DNA from: Neelides folsomi
Taxonomy: Eukaryota > Arthropoda > Collembola > Neelipleona > Neelidae
Assembly: GCA_034687125.1 (NCBI GenBank)
Contig: JAQGBZ010000252.1
Coordinates: 1 to 64,000, forward strand
DNA length: 64,000 nt
Direction: 5' to 3'
Under the pieces are notes generated by a model, which ran no database searches, was not told the origin of the DNA, and worked only from the letters and a program-made list of their open reading frames with translations. Positions 1 through 11,386 of this stretch are shown one piece after another. Each line of letters starts with the position of its first letter. Position 1 is the stretch's first letter. Both the position numbers and the translations under genes were made by a program.

Positions 1-411
1 ATTTAAAATCTTTTGTTAATTTCAATTTATATTATATTTTCGAATAAACTAATGATTAATTAAAGTGCAAAATGTGACATACTGAATAATTTGAGAAAAG
101 AATGCAAGGTAGTCGTAAAAGGAATTTTGGCAACTCCCGTGCTCATGAGTAGTAGTTAGAACCCAAATCAAAAAGTCTTATATTGAATAAATATTTATTT
201 ATTATTCTTACATTTTTGCACAATAATAAATTGCATTGAGTCATTTGATTGCCATTTAAAATTTCAAAGAGAAACTTGTATCAGTATATAAATAAAATAT
301 TTCTGTCTAACTGCCTTTTGATTTAAAGAGAAGGATAGAGAGAGCACCGGAAAACAATGAGTATAATACTTAAAATAGACTTTATGCTAATCATTAATGA
401 ACAACAATTTA
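1..411. other. Left-edge non-coding stretch
   Basis: AT-rich 3' flank of the minus-strand gene ending at 412. TTTATT near 192-202 is a possible polyadenylation signal in that orientation. Nothing else is seen. Confidence 0.35.
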
Positions 412-928
412 TCAACAGCAACAACAAAGGATGAGTGCGTCCCAAAAGTGTTTTGAAAATGCAGATTCTTCAGATTTGCTAAATGGCCGAAGATTTTCGT
501 CCATATCCATTGTAATCCAAGTTTGCCTCATGTCGTCAGTCGCGATTTCCTCTTCCTGCTCTCGATCTTGAGGAGCAGATGCAAAATCCGAGCTCTCGCT
601 TTCTGACCTTGGTTGTTCGGTGACCGTGGGCGGAGGCGGTGGGAGAGGAGCTGGTTCTGACGAACTGTAGGCGGTCGATTCTGTCGTATTATTTAATTCA
701 GTGGGTTGGAATGAATATGACGGCGAAGTGTCTTCACTTATTCCTCCACCGCTGCTTGACCATCCACCAGTGTCCTTAAATATAATTTTTAATGAAATTC
801 ATTCCACTCTGATACAACCATATTGTATAATTTAGTACATTATTAAAATTATTAAAAATATTTTTTAATCAACTTACTCCCATAGAAGAATCATGACTGT
901 AATCTCCACCGCCTCCACTATCCTCCAT
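412..928 (-). CDS. Small acidic, proline/serine-rich protein with CCCC C-terminus
   Basis: Two-exon model, join(412..774, 878..928) on the minus strand. The start ATG is at 928, the intron is GTAAGT...AG in phase 0, and the stop is TGA at 412-414, giving 137 aa. The first 30 residues are Gly/Ser-rich. The middle holds a run of five prolines followed by an acidic Ser/Glu/Asp-rich stretch. The last 40 residues look folded (RQTWITMDMDENLRPF, then SKHFWDALIL) and end in four cysteines. There is no signal peptide and no membrane segment. The cysteine end could be lipid-modified (inference). I do not recognise the family. Splicing rests on a clean donor, a clean acceptor and an uninterrupted frame. 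The start lies 569 bp from that of the next, divergent gene, so the two may share a promoter region. Confidence 0.6.
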
Positions 929-1497
929 TTCTCAAATGATCTCTTTTGGATTACTTAACATATGATATGGCATATAATGGGAGTGTTATGGGATCTTGCA
1001 TCCCTCATCCCTTGTGGGGGAGAGGAGGGCGATGGGGTGTGAAAGAATCCATGGCTCATCTGCCAAATCCTCTGTACAACATTCTTTACCACCATCAATA
1101 TGTTAACGTTACATAAGAGGACGAGGCATCCTCAGAATTCATTCATTCCTCGCTCACCTTCACTCCCATCTTCCTTGGTTAGAGATATGATGGAGATTGT
1201 GGATAACTCTCCAGACTAGAGAGTTAACAGTTAATGGTTTATACTCTGTTTATGTTTAATGCCATTTAAGCTCATTTTAAGCCAGGGAAACAGTTCTTAA
1301 TGAGTCTCATCTTATCAATTCTTCATTTTTAAAAAATGTTCGGGAGTCTAAATTCTAATTGACCCGAAGATTAATAAATCATTGATGAATTATAAATTAA
1401 ATGTACAATATTATAATAACCATTCATGCCATATGGGAATTAAATAAAATTTGAATACATAAATTATCAGGGGTGTTAAATTGAAGTGTCCAAAATC
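929..1497. promoter_or_regulatory. Divergent intergenic region
   Basis: This stretch lies between the start codons of a minus-strand gene (928) and a plus-strand gene (1498), so it should hold both promoters. No specific motif was recognised. Confidence 0.35.
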
Positions 1498-3796
1498 ATG
1501 TCCGGAATCGCAAATGAAAATGATCAACAAAATATTCTCCATCGAATTTTGTACAATTTATTTATTATTGTAAGCATTTGCTTAATCTATGACCTTAGCT
1601 TTATTTTGTAGAATAGTATGTTTAATAAATAAAATATTTACTCGTATGTTACTTATTTATCTACAATTTAAAAATGACGATTTCAAGATGTTATTATGAC
1701 AGTGTTATATCAGTATAAATATAAATCAATCATTGGGGTTTTCTTTCAGATCACACAAACGTTAACATTCGTACTTGTCATCTCAGTTGTGACTCTATTG
1801 AGTTATGGGAGTTTTGCAGTTTTAAAAGAATGGACAAGCTTGACAATAGAACCATTCCTACAAATAAACACATTCTTTTGTTTGCTTACTATTGGAACAA
1901 TCGTCGGATATTATTCCATGAGAGAAGTCAAACTTTTTTCAGCTCTCTGCATCAAAAAGAATAAAAATGATCCAAAATGGCTCAAACTGGTTAAATTACA
2001 TTTTTAAAATTATTTTTGTGAATTTATATTTTCCTTGTATGTATTATCATGTCATTATTCTATATGTGTAAATAATTAATACTTTTATAGTATAAAATTT
2101 AAAATAAGACCTAATTACATGTTTTTTGATGATTTCAAGGTCCCCAAATGTGTTCTGGTTGGTTTTCTTATTTTGGTCATCATTTGCCTCTTTAATAAGT
2201 TTAGCCAAAGATTGTGCCTATCAGCAGAAATGAACAATGGAGTTGGCCTTTGGGATCATTTACTTTCAGGAAATGAAATTGTTACCAATTGCGTGTTATA
2301 TTTTGTCCTCTCTTTCTCGATCGCCTATTATTCTTCGTTGTTCTTGGTCCAAGAGGGTTCCGACAAAGAAATTGCACTTGTTCCAGATACCGAATTTCAA
2401 GAGATAATTTCATGGAGCAATTTCAAAACATTTGTTTTTCTATATGTCAGTAAACTACAGAATACACTAATTTAAATTTTGTAACTTTTTAACAACTTGT
2501 ACATGTATATTTACTTTTGTGTTTTAGATCATACAAGTTCTTGTGACATGTCTTGTGTCAATGCCTATTCTTTTGTGTTCGATTCTTGCTCTCCTTTTTG
2601 ATTTGGATGCTGACGCGACCTTTTTCTCATTTTTGATCCTCGGTGCTATCATTGGATATTTTTGTTCGATTGGAGAAAAGCGACCGCCGTTTCCTACAAT
2701 GAGAACCAGACCTTTACAACAAAAGGTTTTCACTTGTTACAATTCCTTCCTTACGAATAGCTTATAAATATTTCAAGCAAGTAATTAATATCAGTAATAT
2801 GCTAAATGGATAAAAGTAAAGTTATTGTGTATTTTGATCTTTAAAGATTAACCTTGTTGCGAGAACTTCATTTTTAAATGTACTCTTTTTGGCAATTCCT
2901 TTTTGGTTTTTTGAAATTGACCAATTGCATCCTAGCAAAGAACAATGCAAAACTGGTGAGATCATTATAAGAGAAAGCACAAGTTTCATTTTCTTTTGTA
3001 TCAACTGCTCCATTGTGGCTTTGTACTTCACGAAGCTCCTCTGCCTCTCTTGCTCAGCCGTCAGAGCAGCGCGTTATTCTTCTCAACATCAACATATAGG
3101 AAGATTAAATTTGAAGGGAGAAAGAGTTTTCATGGATGGGGACGAAGAATTTAATCTCGTTGAATTGCCCATTGTACTTGACCCAATGAATTATAAATTT
3201 CCCAAAGCTGGCCCCGATCAATTCAAACAACAGCAATTGAAGAAAAAGAACGAAGATTTGAGAAATGCAAATGCTCAACATTTTTCTGAAACAATTGAAA
3301 ATCGTAACGTTAAATTTGAAAAAACGCACAAAGTCAATTTATACACGCCTTTCGAAAGTGAAAACACAGACCAGGGTGAATCAGATTCTTCTGAATCTTC
3401 AAAATCAACTTCTGGGACTTATTCAGTAAGATCGGCTTTTGAGAAAATAAAGGTAAATTCTACATTCTACGTACATTTTTAATATTAACATTTTAACATT
3501 CAACATCAACATTGTAATCAGACCAAATGTATCATAATAATTTAATAAAAATGAAAAAATATCTGTTAAATTAGACAATTTTTTATTGATAGATGAATTT
3601 AAGTTTTTGGAAAAATGTTCGTAAGAATAATAAAGTTGGACTTCTCGAAGATCCTCATCATGATCCAGAAGTCAACAATTCGAATGAAATTAGAGGAATT
3701 ATGAAATCTCCTAGTAGTTTTCCAAAACGTCCCTTGGCAAGTGGAACGAAAAAAAAATCGCCCACAATTAAATTTTCGTCCCCCCAATTTTATTAA
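1498..3796 (+). CDS. Eight-pass membrane protein, tandem paralogue 1 (unrecognised family)
   Basis: Six-exon model: join(1498..1569, 1750..1989, 2140..2445, 2528..2725, 2847..3452, 3593..3796), 541 aa, all introns in phase 0. I count about eight hydrophobic segments in residues 15-345. The last pair flanks an extracellular or lumenal loop containing QLHPSKEQCKTGE. After the last segment comes a hydrophilic, probably cytoplasmic tail of about 190 aa rich in Ser, Lys and Glu. The exon 4 segment ends in a conserved PPFPTMRTRP. The next gene has the same exon count, phases and membrane layout, and its corresponding motif is SPFPIRRHRP, so the two are tandem duplicates. The exon 2 donor (GTTAAA) is weak; it was chosen because it matches the paralogue's exon length. 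No family was recognised; it could be a lineage-restricted channel, transporter or receptor. Confidence 0.7.
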
Positions 3797-4158
3797 ACTC
3801 ATAAAAGTACAAATAATAACGAGTCTGTAAATGGTAAATACAAATAGGTATTATGTTAAGGTATACACCTATAGAATGAAAAATCGTAAAATGTTTATTT
3901 CTTTAATCAAATTTTATCATGCCAAATAAATAATCATCTTCTACCATACAAATTATAAGTACAATACGGTATGTTGTTTAAAATTGCCTCATCTCATACA
4001 TCGTTTACTCTTTACTCTACTACCTTTCATTCCTACTATATCTATAGAAAGAATAGTTATTTTTCAATTAAAATTCATTCATTGCTTATGCATTCAACAA
4101 GCCCGGCATGTTAATTATACTAGTATTAGGTTAAACTCTTAAAGATACCCAAAATATA
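3797..4158. other. Intergenic spacer between the tandem membrane-protein genes
   Basis: A 362-bp AT-rich gap. It must hold the 3' end of the first gene (AATAAA-type hexamer near 3925) and the promoter of the second. Nothing else is visible. Confidence 0.4.
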
Positions 4159-6419
4159 ATGAATATATTAACAAATTGTTTAAATTGGATTTCAAGTGTC
4201 ATCAAAGCCTCATTCTGGTTTCTTTTATTACAGGTGAGTATAAAAATTAATTTCTAACGAGATTGATGGTCTGACAATGGGAATAATTTTTAATGTAAAA
4301 ATGTCATATTTCACAGATTTATGAAGTCGGATGTTTTCTAGCCTTATCTTCGATTTGTATTGGGTTTGGCGCCTTCGTTAATGGAATTAATAAGTACATT
4401 TGGGGATGGTCGATCCCTCCATTTATCATCACTTCCTTTACGACTTACTTGCTTGCTATGTGTTCACAAAGCCAAACATTTTGTCATGATACTTATTTCG
4501 CTCCTTTCTGGTTGAGGAAAGAAGTTCTTTATCCACGTTTCCTTACAATGGTAATGAAATGGTAAATACAGTACTTATTGAACATGATATATATTTAAAA
4601 ACAGAGTAAGAATTTTATTAATTAAATTAAATCATTTTAGCTTCCTTCGATGATTCACGGAATTGCTTATTTATCCGCTTTCTATCTACTGTTTTATCAA
4701 TATGAGCTTGTCCATACTCTCCCGAAATTGATTACAGGAGAAAACGGAACTGTATTTGATCGAGATGCCGAAATGAAGAAAGTTGATAAAGGAGACATGA
4801 TCATTAAATCAGATATGGAAATGACTCGTGAAGACATTAATATTTATACAGTTTTTTTCAATCTCTCAATTTGTCTTCTTGCTTACATGACCGTGAAAGC
4901 GATGAAAAAAGACATTTTTGATAGAGCGAGAGTTCCGAATCCTACAAGTTTTAATCACTTTATTTCAACTGCATTATTCTTGGTATTTTCAATTTATTAA
5001 ATTAATAATACACAATAATACACATTCTAATTTTTAATTGATGAAATTAAATTAGGTATGTACCATATTACCATATATAATAAATATTATATTTTATGTA
5101 GATCCTTCAGTTCTTCCTCATGTTCCTTTATTCAATTCCAATTGCCATTACATGCCTTCTTCTCAAACTTGTTGTTCTTGAACCAATTCCGGCAATTTTG
5201 ATAACTCAAATTGTTGCTTGTTTGATGGGATTTGTTGGAGTTTACATTGAAATTCGAAGTCCTTTTCCAATTCGCCGACACCGTCCACGATTTTATGCGT
5301 TTGAGGTTTACTCTTTTTAAATCATAATTATACTCTAAATACAAAAAATTATTAAAATTTATTTTTCAGAATCAAATTCGAGCAAGACTCATCTTTCTTC
5401 AATTCTGCATAGTTCCTTTGATCCCACTTTTATTTTTTCAAAGAGGAAAGGTGTATCCTTTCAATAGCTTTTATGAAGGATTCCTTCTCTTCAACTTTTT
5501 CGTTGGTTTAATGGTTTTACACATCACGAAGCTCTTATTTTATTCGTGGACAATGAACGAAGAAGAAGTTGAAGTTCATGCGGAAGATCTTCGTCGGGAA
5601 TTAGAACTAGTTGAGATGAATCAAGGAGATCAAAATGGTTTAGAAGACTTTGCTTTACAATTAAAAGATGTCCCTTCAAATAATAACAATCGAGAGTCGA
5701 GTGAATTCCATTTAAAAAGCATATTGAAGAACAGAGACCAAAATGTGCATGACGTGTACCAAGAAACGACTTCTTTGAGTAGCAGAACTTTAAATTCAAT
5801 TGATCAACAAGACCTCGTGGGAAAATACTCATTTGGTGAAAAATATGAAACTGATCTTCATCGGTCTTCTGGAACAACAGCATTAGGTGAAAATGGTCCA
5901 TCGACCAAATCTACTGAAATAGAATCGGAATCAACCACGGATGAAAGCAATGACAAAAAAAAAGTTAAAACAGATCCGGTGATTTGTTTTGGGCCTTTAG
6001 ATCTAAGCGAAAGTCACAATGAAGTCCGACATTTACTTCACTCAGAAGAAGCATTCGTTAATAGAGATCTACTGATACAAGCAGATAAGGTACAAGATAA
6101 ATAAATACTTCTATCTAATTATTTATTATTTATTTAACCATTGTAATGGTTTAATTAAATACAAATGTGGAATGTAGGAATGTTTATTTATTTTGGTTAA
6201 ACTAATAAACAGTGTGACCAATGAGAACTTTTAGTTTTTCGACCATTATTTTCAGTTTATTTTCTTGATTAACAGTATTCTGGATTCCAAACTGACGATA
6301 GTGACACAGATGGAAAAGATGAGACAATAAAAAACAGTTCAAGAATTAAAATCTTTGAAAAGGAAACGAAGAACTTTTCAAGAAAAGAATCTGCCGAGGA
6401 TTTAAATAAAAATGAATAA
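4159..6419 (+). CDS. Eight-pass membrane protein, tandem paralogue 2 (unrecognised family)
   Basis: Six-exon model: join(4159..4233, 4317..4550, 4641..4982, 5102..5305, 5370..6089, 6276..6419), 572 aa, all introns in phase 0. Hydrophobic segments begin at about residue 15 and continue to about residue 340, roughly eight in all. A polar loop of about 45 aa in exon 3 includes the possible N-glycosylation site ENGT. The cytoplasmic-type tail of about 230 aa is acidic and Ser/Thr-rich and ends NKNE before TAA at 6417. Compared with the upstream gene, identity is clearest in exon 4: both start I-x-Q, carry S-x-P-I, and end PFP-x-x-R-x-RP. The exon 1 and exon 3 regions are hydrophobically alike but diverged. 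Splice sites are good (for example CAG/GTGAGT after exon 1). The function is unknown. Confidence 0.75.
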
Positions 6420-7128
6420 TTGGATGATGGCAATTAATTGAACAGCCCTACATAAATATCAGTAGTATTTAAACTTAAATTTACATTTAATTATTTTTAA
6501 ATGTAAATCGATTGAAATTTTGGCTTACGTCATACAATTGGACTTTGAAAGTTTAAAATAAATTGATATAATGGCTTTAATATAACATAATTATTTAGAT
6601 AATATCCTTGATTATTCCTTATATCTGTATATTTAATAGGAAAATACAATATACTGGCATACATAATATGGAATTTGATATGATTTTGATTTTGGGGCGG
6701 AGAGAGTCAAACTCTGGAAGCTGACCATCAAGGAAACATAGGAGATGAAGAAAGGGAGGTGCGCGCTTGGCGGTCAGAGTGAACCCCGGCGGAATCTGGA
6801 AACTCGGGTATTTTGGGAATGCGTAGGCACTTCATGGCAGCCATGGGAAAGGAAGGAGAAGGCAGGAGGAGAGAGTTTGTATTTTAGTCTCTCGGGTGGT
6901 TTGGGGTTCTTCAGTCGGTCGGTGAAATCGGAAGAAGCAGAAGAGCCGCTCGCCCTCCTCGACCTCCTTTGGATGTCCGGCGACTGAACCCAAGGGCGGC
7001 CACCGAGTCCGCCTCGACTCTCTCGCTCCCTCGAACTCTGTGGATGAGGGAGGTCGGAGATCGCGGAAAGTCCCCGGCCCCCCTCCCCGACGAAACCCTC
7101 TAGCGCCAGCCCCCTCCCCACCCACAAA
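6420..7128. promoter_or_regulatory. Basigin upstream and 5' UTR region, unusually GC-rich
   Basis: The first half is AT-rich. From about 6700 the sequence becomes GC- and CpG-rich up to the basigin start, unlike most of the window. Long open frames on both strands here are by-products of the base composition. It probably holds the promoter and 5' UTR of the basigin gene. Confidence 0.4.
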
Positions 7129-10100
7129 ATGCCCGCCCGACCCGGCCTGCCCTGCCTCCCGGGCGCCCTCCGCTTCCCACTTCTCTTCACTGCCGTCGTC
7201 CTCTTCGCCTCCTATTCTGCTCAAGGGGCTCAAGAGGCTCAAGGTAACTCCACTCATACACTCCAATGTAATTACGCCGCCGCTTAAAGACTTAAAGGCC
7301 AATTAAAAGACCATTATTATAATTTGATATTCACGTTCTCTCCTAACGAGTCAGTAACTGTATAAAGTAAGTATCATGGCCAATATTATCCCAGTCGATG
7401 TTCATCAATTAGCATATTATATTCATCTTTGGTATTGGAAACATAGCGGTATAAGGGAGTAATGGGGGATCGTTTATTTACTCCGTATATGTATGTAATA
7501 TACATATTGTATTGTATTGCGGGTGAGGGAAGTGTGGGAAGTGGATCAATTTCCAATTTGTCAGAGCAAACGCGGTTCGAATTCGGATTTTGCAGCTGAA
7601 TCAAACTCGGCCTTCTTGTTGGGCCGAGGGAAAATGTCAGGGGAGCCGGAGCTGGGGATTGAGCAGGGAGTTTCTAAGCCTTGTGATTCTCCCTCAAAGG
7701 TCAGGGCTGCCTGCCCGTGTATAGGAGCATCGGGAAGAACGGGAGTGTTTGGGTGAAGAACGGAACGATCGGGATCCTCGAAGAGGAATCCTTCTCCCTC
7801 TCCTGCCTCCTTTCAACCTTCCAGACTATCAAGTGGAATCTGAACCAAAAGGAAGTGGGGCTGAAGGAGGAGCCCGACCTCGGAATATCGATACGAACGG
7901 AAAACGAGGTCAGCGAGGAAGGGAACCAAATAGGTCTCGTCAAGACGGTCCTCTTTGTGGGAAACGCCACTCGAGCTCACTCTGGAGTTTACAAATGCGT
8001 TTGGCAGTGCATGAATGGGCCAAATGGGAACAAATCTGAACTCCGGATCACGGTCAATGTCGGTCAGTTTCGTGTGTGACACTAATGTACTTTCGTTGGA
8101 GAAATGAGTATGATGCTTTAATGCTAATCCGAATGTTAAATTAATATTTATCGCATACTAATCTACCCGCACTTAAAACCATTTTATACTTAAAATATTA
8201 GGATCGCCGGACTTATCAAAAAAGGCATTTCCACATTTCATAGAAAGAGAAGTGGAAAAGCGTAAACGAGTTTATTTAATCATTAATACGGTCTTTACAC
8301 TCGACTCAAGGGGTTCTCACCTCTAAACATTTTGGGAGAAATGAAATTTTTCCTTCTCACGACTCTTGCGCAAAATAGCCAATTCCATCTCATGTTAAGA
8401 GGTTAAGACAAATGATTGTATGATAGGAATAAAACGAGGGGGTTTAGGCTCATAAATTAACCATATCGACCATGTGTTTGAAAGGGGCTTATAAAGAGTA
8501 AAGGCACAGTCTGGGAATTAATTTATTATAAACTATGGGATTTATTCGACTTCAATGGTTATTTAAACCCTATTTTGTCTTCTTTCATTTCCTCTTTCAC
8601 AGCCGTAAACATTGGAAACTTCATTACTTAAAACCCGTACAATTGAGAAATTGCAAACCCAAATCCCTAGTGCTTCCAACCCACACTAATATGCGTGAAT
8701 GAGTGTATTTAATGATGGATTTAACCCGTTGATATAAATGGTCTGTAAATATTTCAGTGTGTTCGCATTATTCGTGAATTGATGAATAGAACCATAGGGT
8801 CACTGGGAGAGTTAAATGCATTTACATAAATGATGTTTTCACAATTTTCCAATATCAGCTTAATGAATTTTAATGTTTGCGTGTACAATATGTTTGTTCG
8901 ATGATAATGAGAGAGGCATGTAGGAATTATGCCCGTCATTGGATATATGATTCTCAATTATATACCCCAACCCATGCTCCTTTTAACTTATTGATTAATC
9001 TTTGATAATAGGATTGGGAAGGAAGGATACGACATTATAGTTATAGTTTGATAAACCCCGGGTATATAATTATACCCTTATATGACTTTCCTCAAGCTTT
9101 CTCTTTTCCTTCCGAAAACATTTAATTGCAAGAGATAAGTGAGAATTACTGATTCGGGTTCTAAACACCTTGAATCACGGGATTAACTTCTCCTTAATTC
9201 ACCCCTTGGTCTTTCTTCCCAAATTGCGGATTTAAATCCAAAGCTCATTTGGTTCAGTTGTAATATTTACTAACCACGCCTGTTTGGTCTATTAATGCCT
9301 CAGTCTTTTCCTCCATATTTAATCGAATGCAGAGAAGGAGGAAATTGGGGGAACGGAAGACACTAAAAGCCTTTTCTTTTCTCTTCCACAGCAAAAACTA
9401 TAAAACTCAACTTTGATGACATGAATGGCCGTAATTTAATCAAGTTTGGGGAATTGGGGAAGGAGACCCAGTTGAAGTGCAACATTTCCGACGGGCAGGA
9501 AATAAGACATGGAAAAATGACTTGGTGAGCCCTTCACTTTCACCTACTTTTCCCATCATTACACTCCCATCGATTTTCACAGCTCTCCACTCCCTCCAGG
9601 AACTCCATGAAGGGAGGTCCACTCCCATGAAAACCCGCTTCCTCCGCCAACCCACATTCTTTTCCACTTTATCCCATAAAATTCTATTTTACCCTAATTT
9701 CTCCTCCTCCCGGGAGGAAACCTCTTGTTGGGAACCCCCGAGCCTTCCCAAATAGAACTTTAATCCTCCATTAAGCCGCCCTCAGACCCCAAATTGAAAC
9801 AAAATTAAAAATTTTTACTTACTTTCTTTTCCCCATTAAGTATTTAAGTCTATTTGCTGGCTCAGCAAAGCTCCTTCCTTTTCTCTTTACCCTTTCCCTT
9901 TGAATCCCCTCGAACAAAGGCGAGTTTTAGAGATGAAAATTTTAATTGTTCGAGTTTAAATATTTATTCAGCCCTTAAATATTGATATTTCATGAAGCTG
10001 AAGTTGAAATGGGAGAGTGGTTGGAAATTCATTCATTTGCTTATTATAGAATAGAGTTATAAACCATATTCCAATTTGATAATTTTGCAGGAGTTCGAGT

Positions 10101-11386
10101 GGGGATAATATTCCTATCCCAGACTGTTTGGAAAACACCGATGCAAACAAATGCGTTAAAAGGACAGTCAATCATCGCTCCAACAACACAGACACAATTC
10201 TCACGCTCCATATAATTCCTACTACTGAAGATTGGGGTCCGTATGAGTGTAAATATGAATCGCAATCGGCGATGATTGATCTCGAACGTGAGTCTGTTTC
10301 TGCTTTAAATATTATTTGACCTTCCTGATTCTTTCCCTCCTTTTAAATCGAAACTTTCTGCATGGTAATCGTTAAGGGATGGATTAGATTTATACTCACG
10401 ATTTGACAAAGTAGCTTATGGGCCTGATTTTGTTCATTCCAGAGACGTTTACGGCCCAGAGAAGGCCGATCCCGAAAGGCCACCGAAGCATCACCGTTGT
10501 CGGCGGCCAGAGTCTAGAGATTTCTTGTACGATAAAGAAAGGCAATAACGCAAACTACCAAGTCCGCTGGTTAAAAGGTTAGAGGGAAAAGCTCTGTGCC
10601 AAATGCTCCCCAACTAACGCCCTTCTTTCTTTCCAGATGACAAAATTCTCGATGTCGTGGACCTAAGAGATCAAAATAGTAAAATAAATTACACTAGTGA
10701 AGCAAATTTCACGTATTTAGAAGCTGAGCCGGAGCACAGCGGTGTCTACAAGTGCCAAGTCATAAATATTGAAAATAATGACAAAGTGATTATAGAGGAT
10801 AGCTTCCTTGTCCGTGTTAAGGGTAAGAACATTCACTTCATTTCACCCGCTTCATATCTTCCCATTAGTTGAGCATAAAATACTGGCCTGTCTGTTCATT
10901 TTTTATCTTGGTGTGCATAAGTGTGCACTTACTTTATTAAGATGTTTAAGAGATTCCACCGAAAAAACACTTGTATATACAAATTATAATCTTTTCCTTC
11001 CATAATTCAATTTTGACTTTTTTCAACGTTCAGTAATAATTTTAATCATTTTTGGAACAACAATAAACTTAATAATTATTATAACTCAATACAGTATTTG
11101 TAAAAGATTTAACGTTTTTATATTTAACACATTCGAATGTGTTGAGTACATCCAACATAATGTTTGTTGTGGTTTGGAGTGTTTTAGCTTTTCCAATTTA
11201 GAGTAAATGGTGAGTATTTAATTAATGAAGTAAATTGTTTCAGATAAATTGGGAGCCTTGTGGCCGTTTCTAACAATTTGTGGAGAGTGCGTGCTCCTCC
11301 TCCTCATCATTGTCATCTACGAGCGGAGGAGAAGCAAAGCTGAGTTGGAAGAGAGTGACACGGACGCGAGTCCACCAGAAGAGTAA
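7129..11386 (+). CDS. Bsg: Basigin (CD147)-like three-Ig membrane protein
   Basis: Seven-exon model: join(7129..7243, 7700..8062, 9392..9524, 10091..10287, 10443..10577, 10637..10822, 11244..11386), 423 aa. Exon 1 encodes a signal peptide (LLFTAVVLFASYSA). Three Ig domains follow. Domain 0 is in exon 2 (Cys in FSLSC, HSGVYKC). Domain 1 is in exons 3-4 (LKC, a Trp codon split by the intron, YEC). Domain 2 is in exons 5-6 (ISC, VRW, HSGVYKC). Introns between domains are in phase 1, usual for Ig genes. The membrane segment, residues about 381-402, begins ALWPF and carries a buried Glu (E391), the basigin/neuroplastin hallmark. The short tail is YERRRSKAELEESDTD and ends in SPPEE. Known relatives chaperone monocarboxylate transporters and mediate adhesion. 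The first intron's correct acceptor is at 7699, because the nearer AG at 7724 breaks the frame. The extra distal Ig resembles basigin-1. Confidence 0.93.
8063..9391 (+). other. Large basigin intron
   Basis: A GT-AG intron of 1.3 kb between Ig domain 0 and Ig domain 1. It is AT-rich with no conserved exon visible. A pyrimidine-rich stretch precedes the acceptor. Confidence 0.6.

Noticed and set aside
6774-7302. Overlapping GC-rich open frames on both strands before and over the basigin first exon
   Set aside because: Arg/Gly/Ser-rich by-products of base composition; the signal peptide frame at 7129 explains the coding part.
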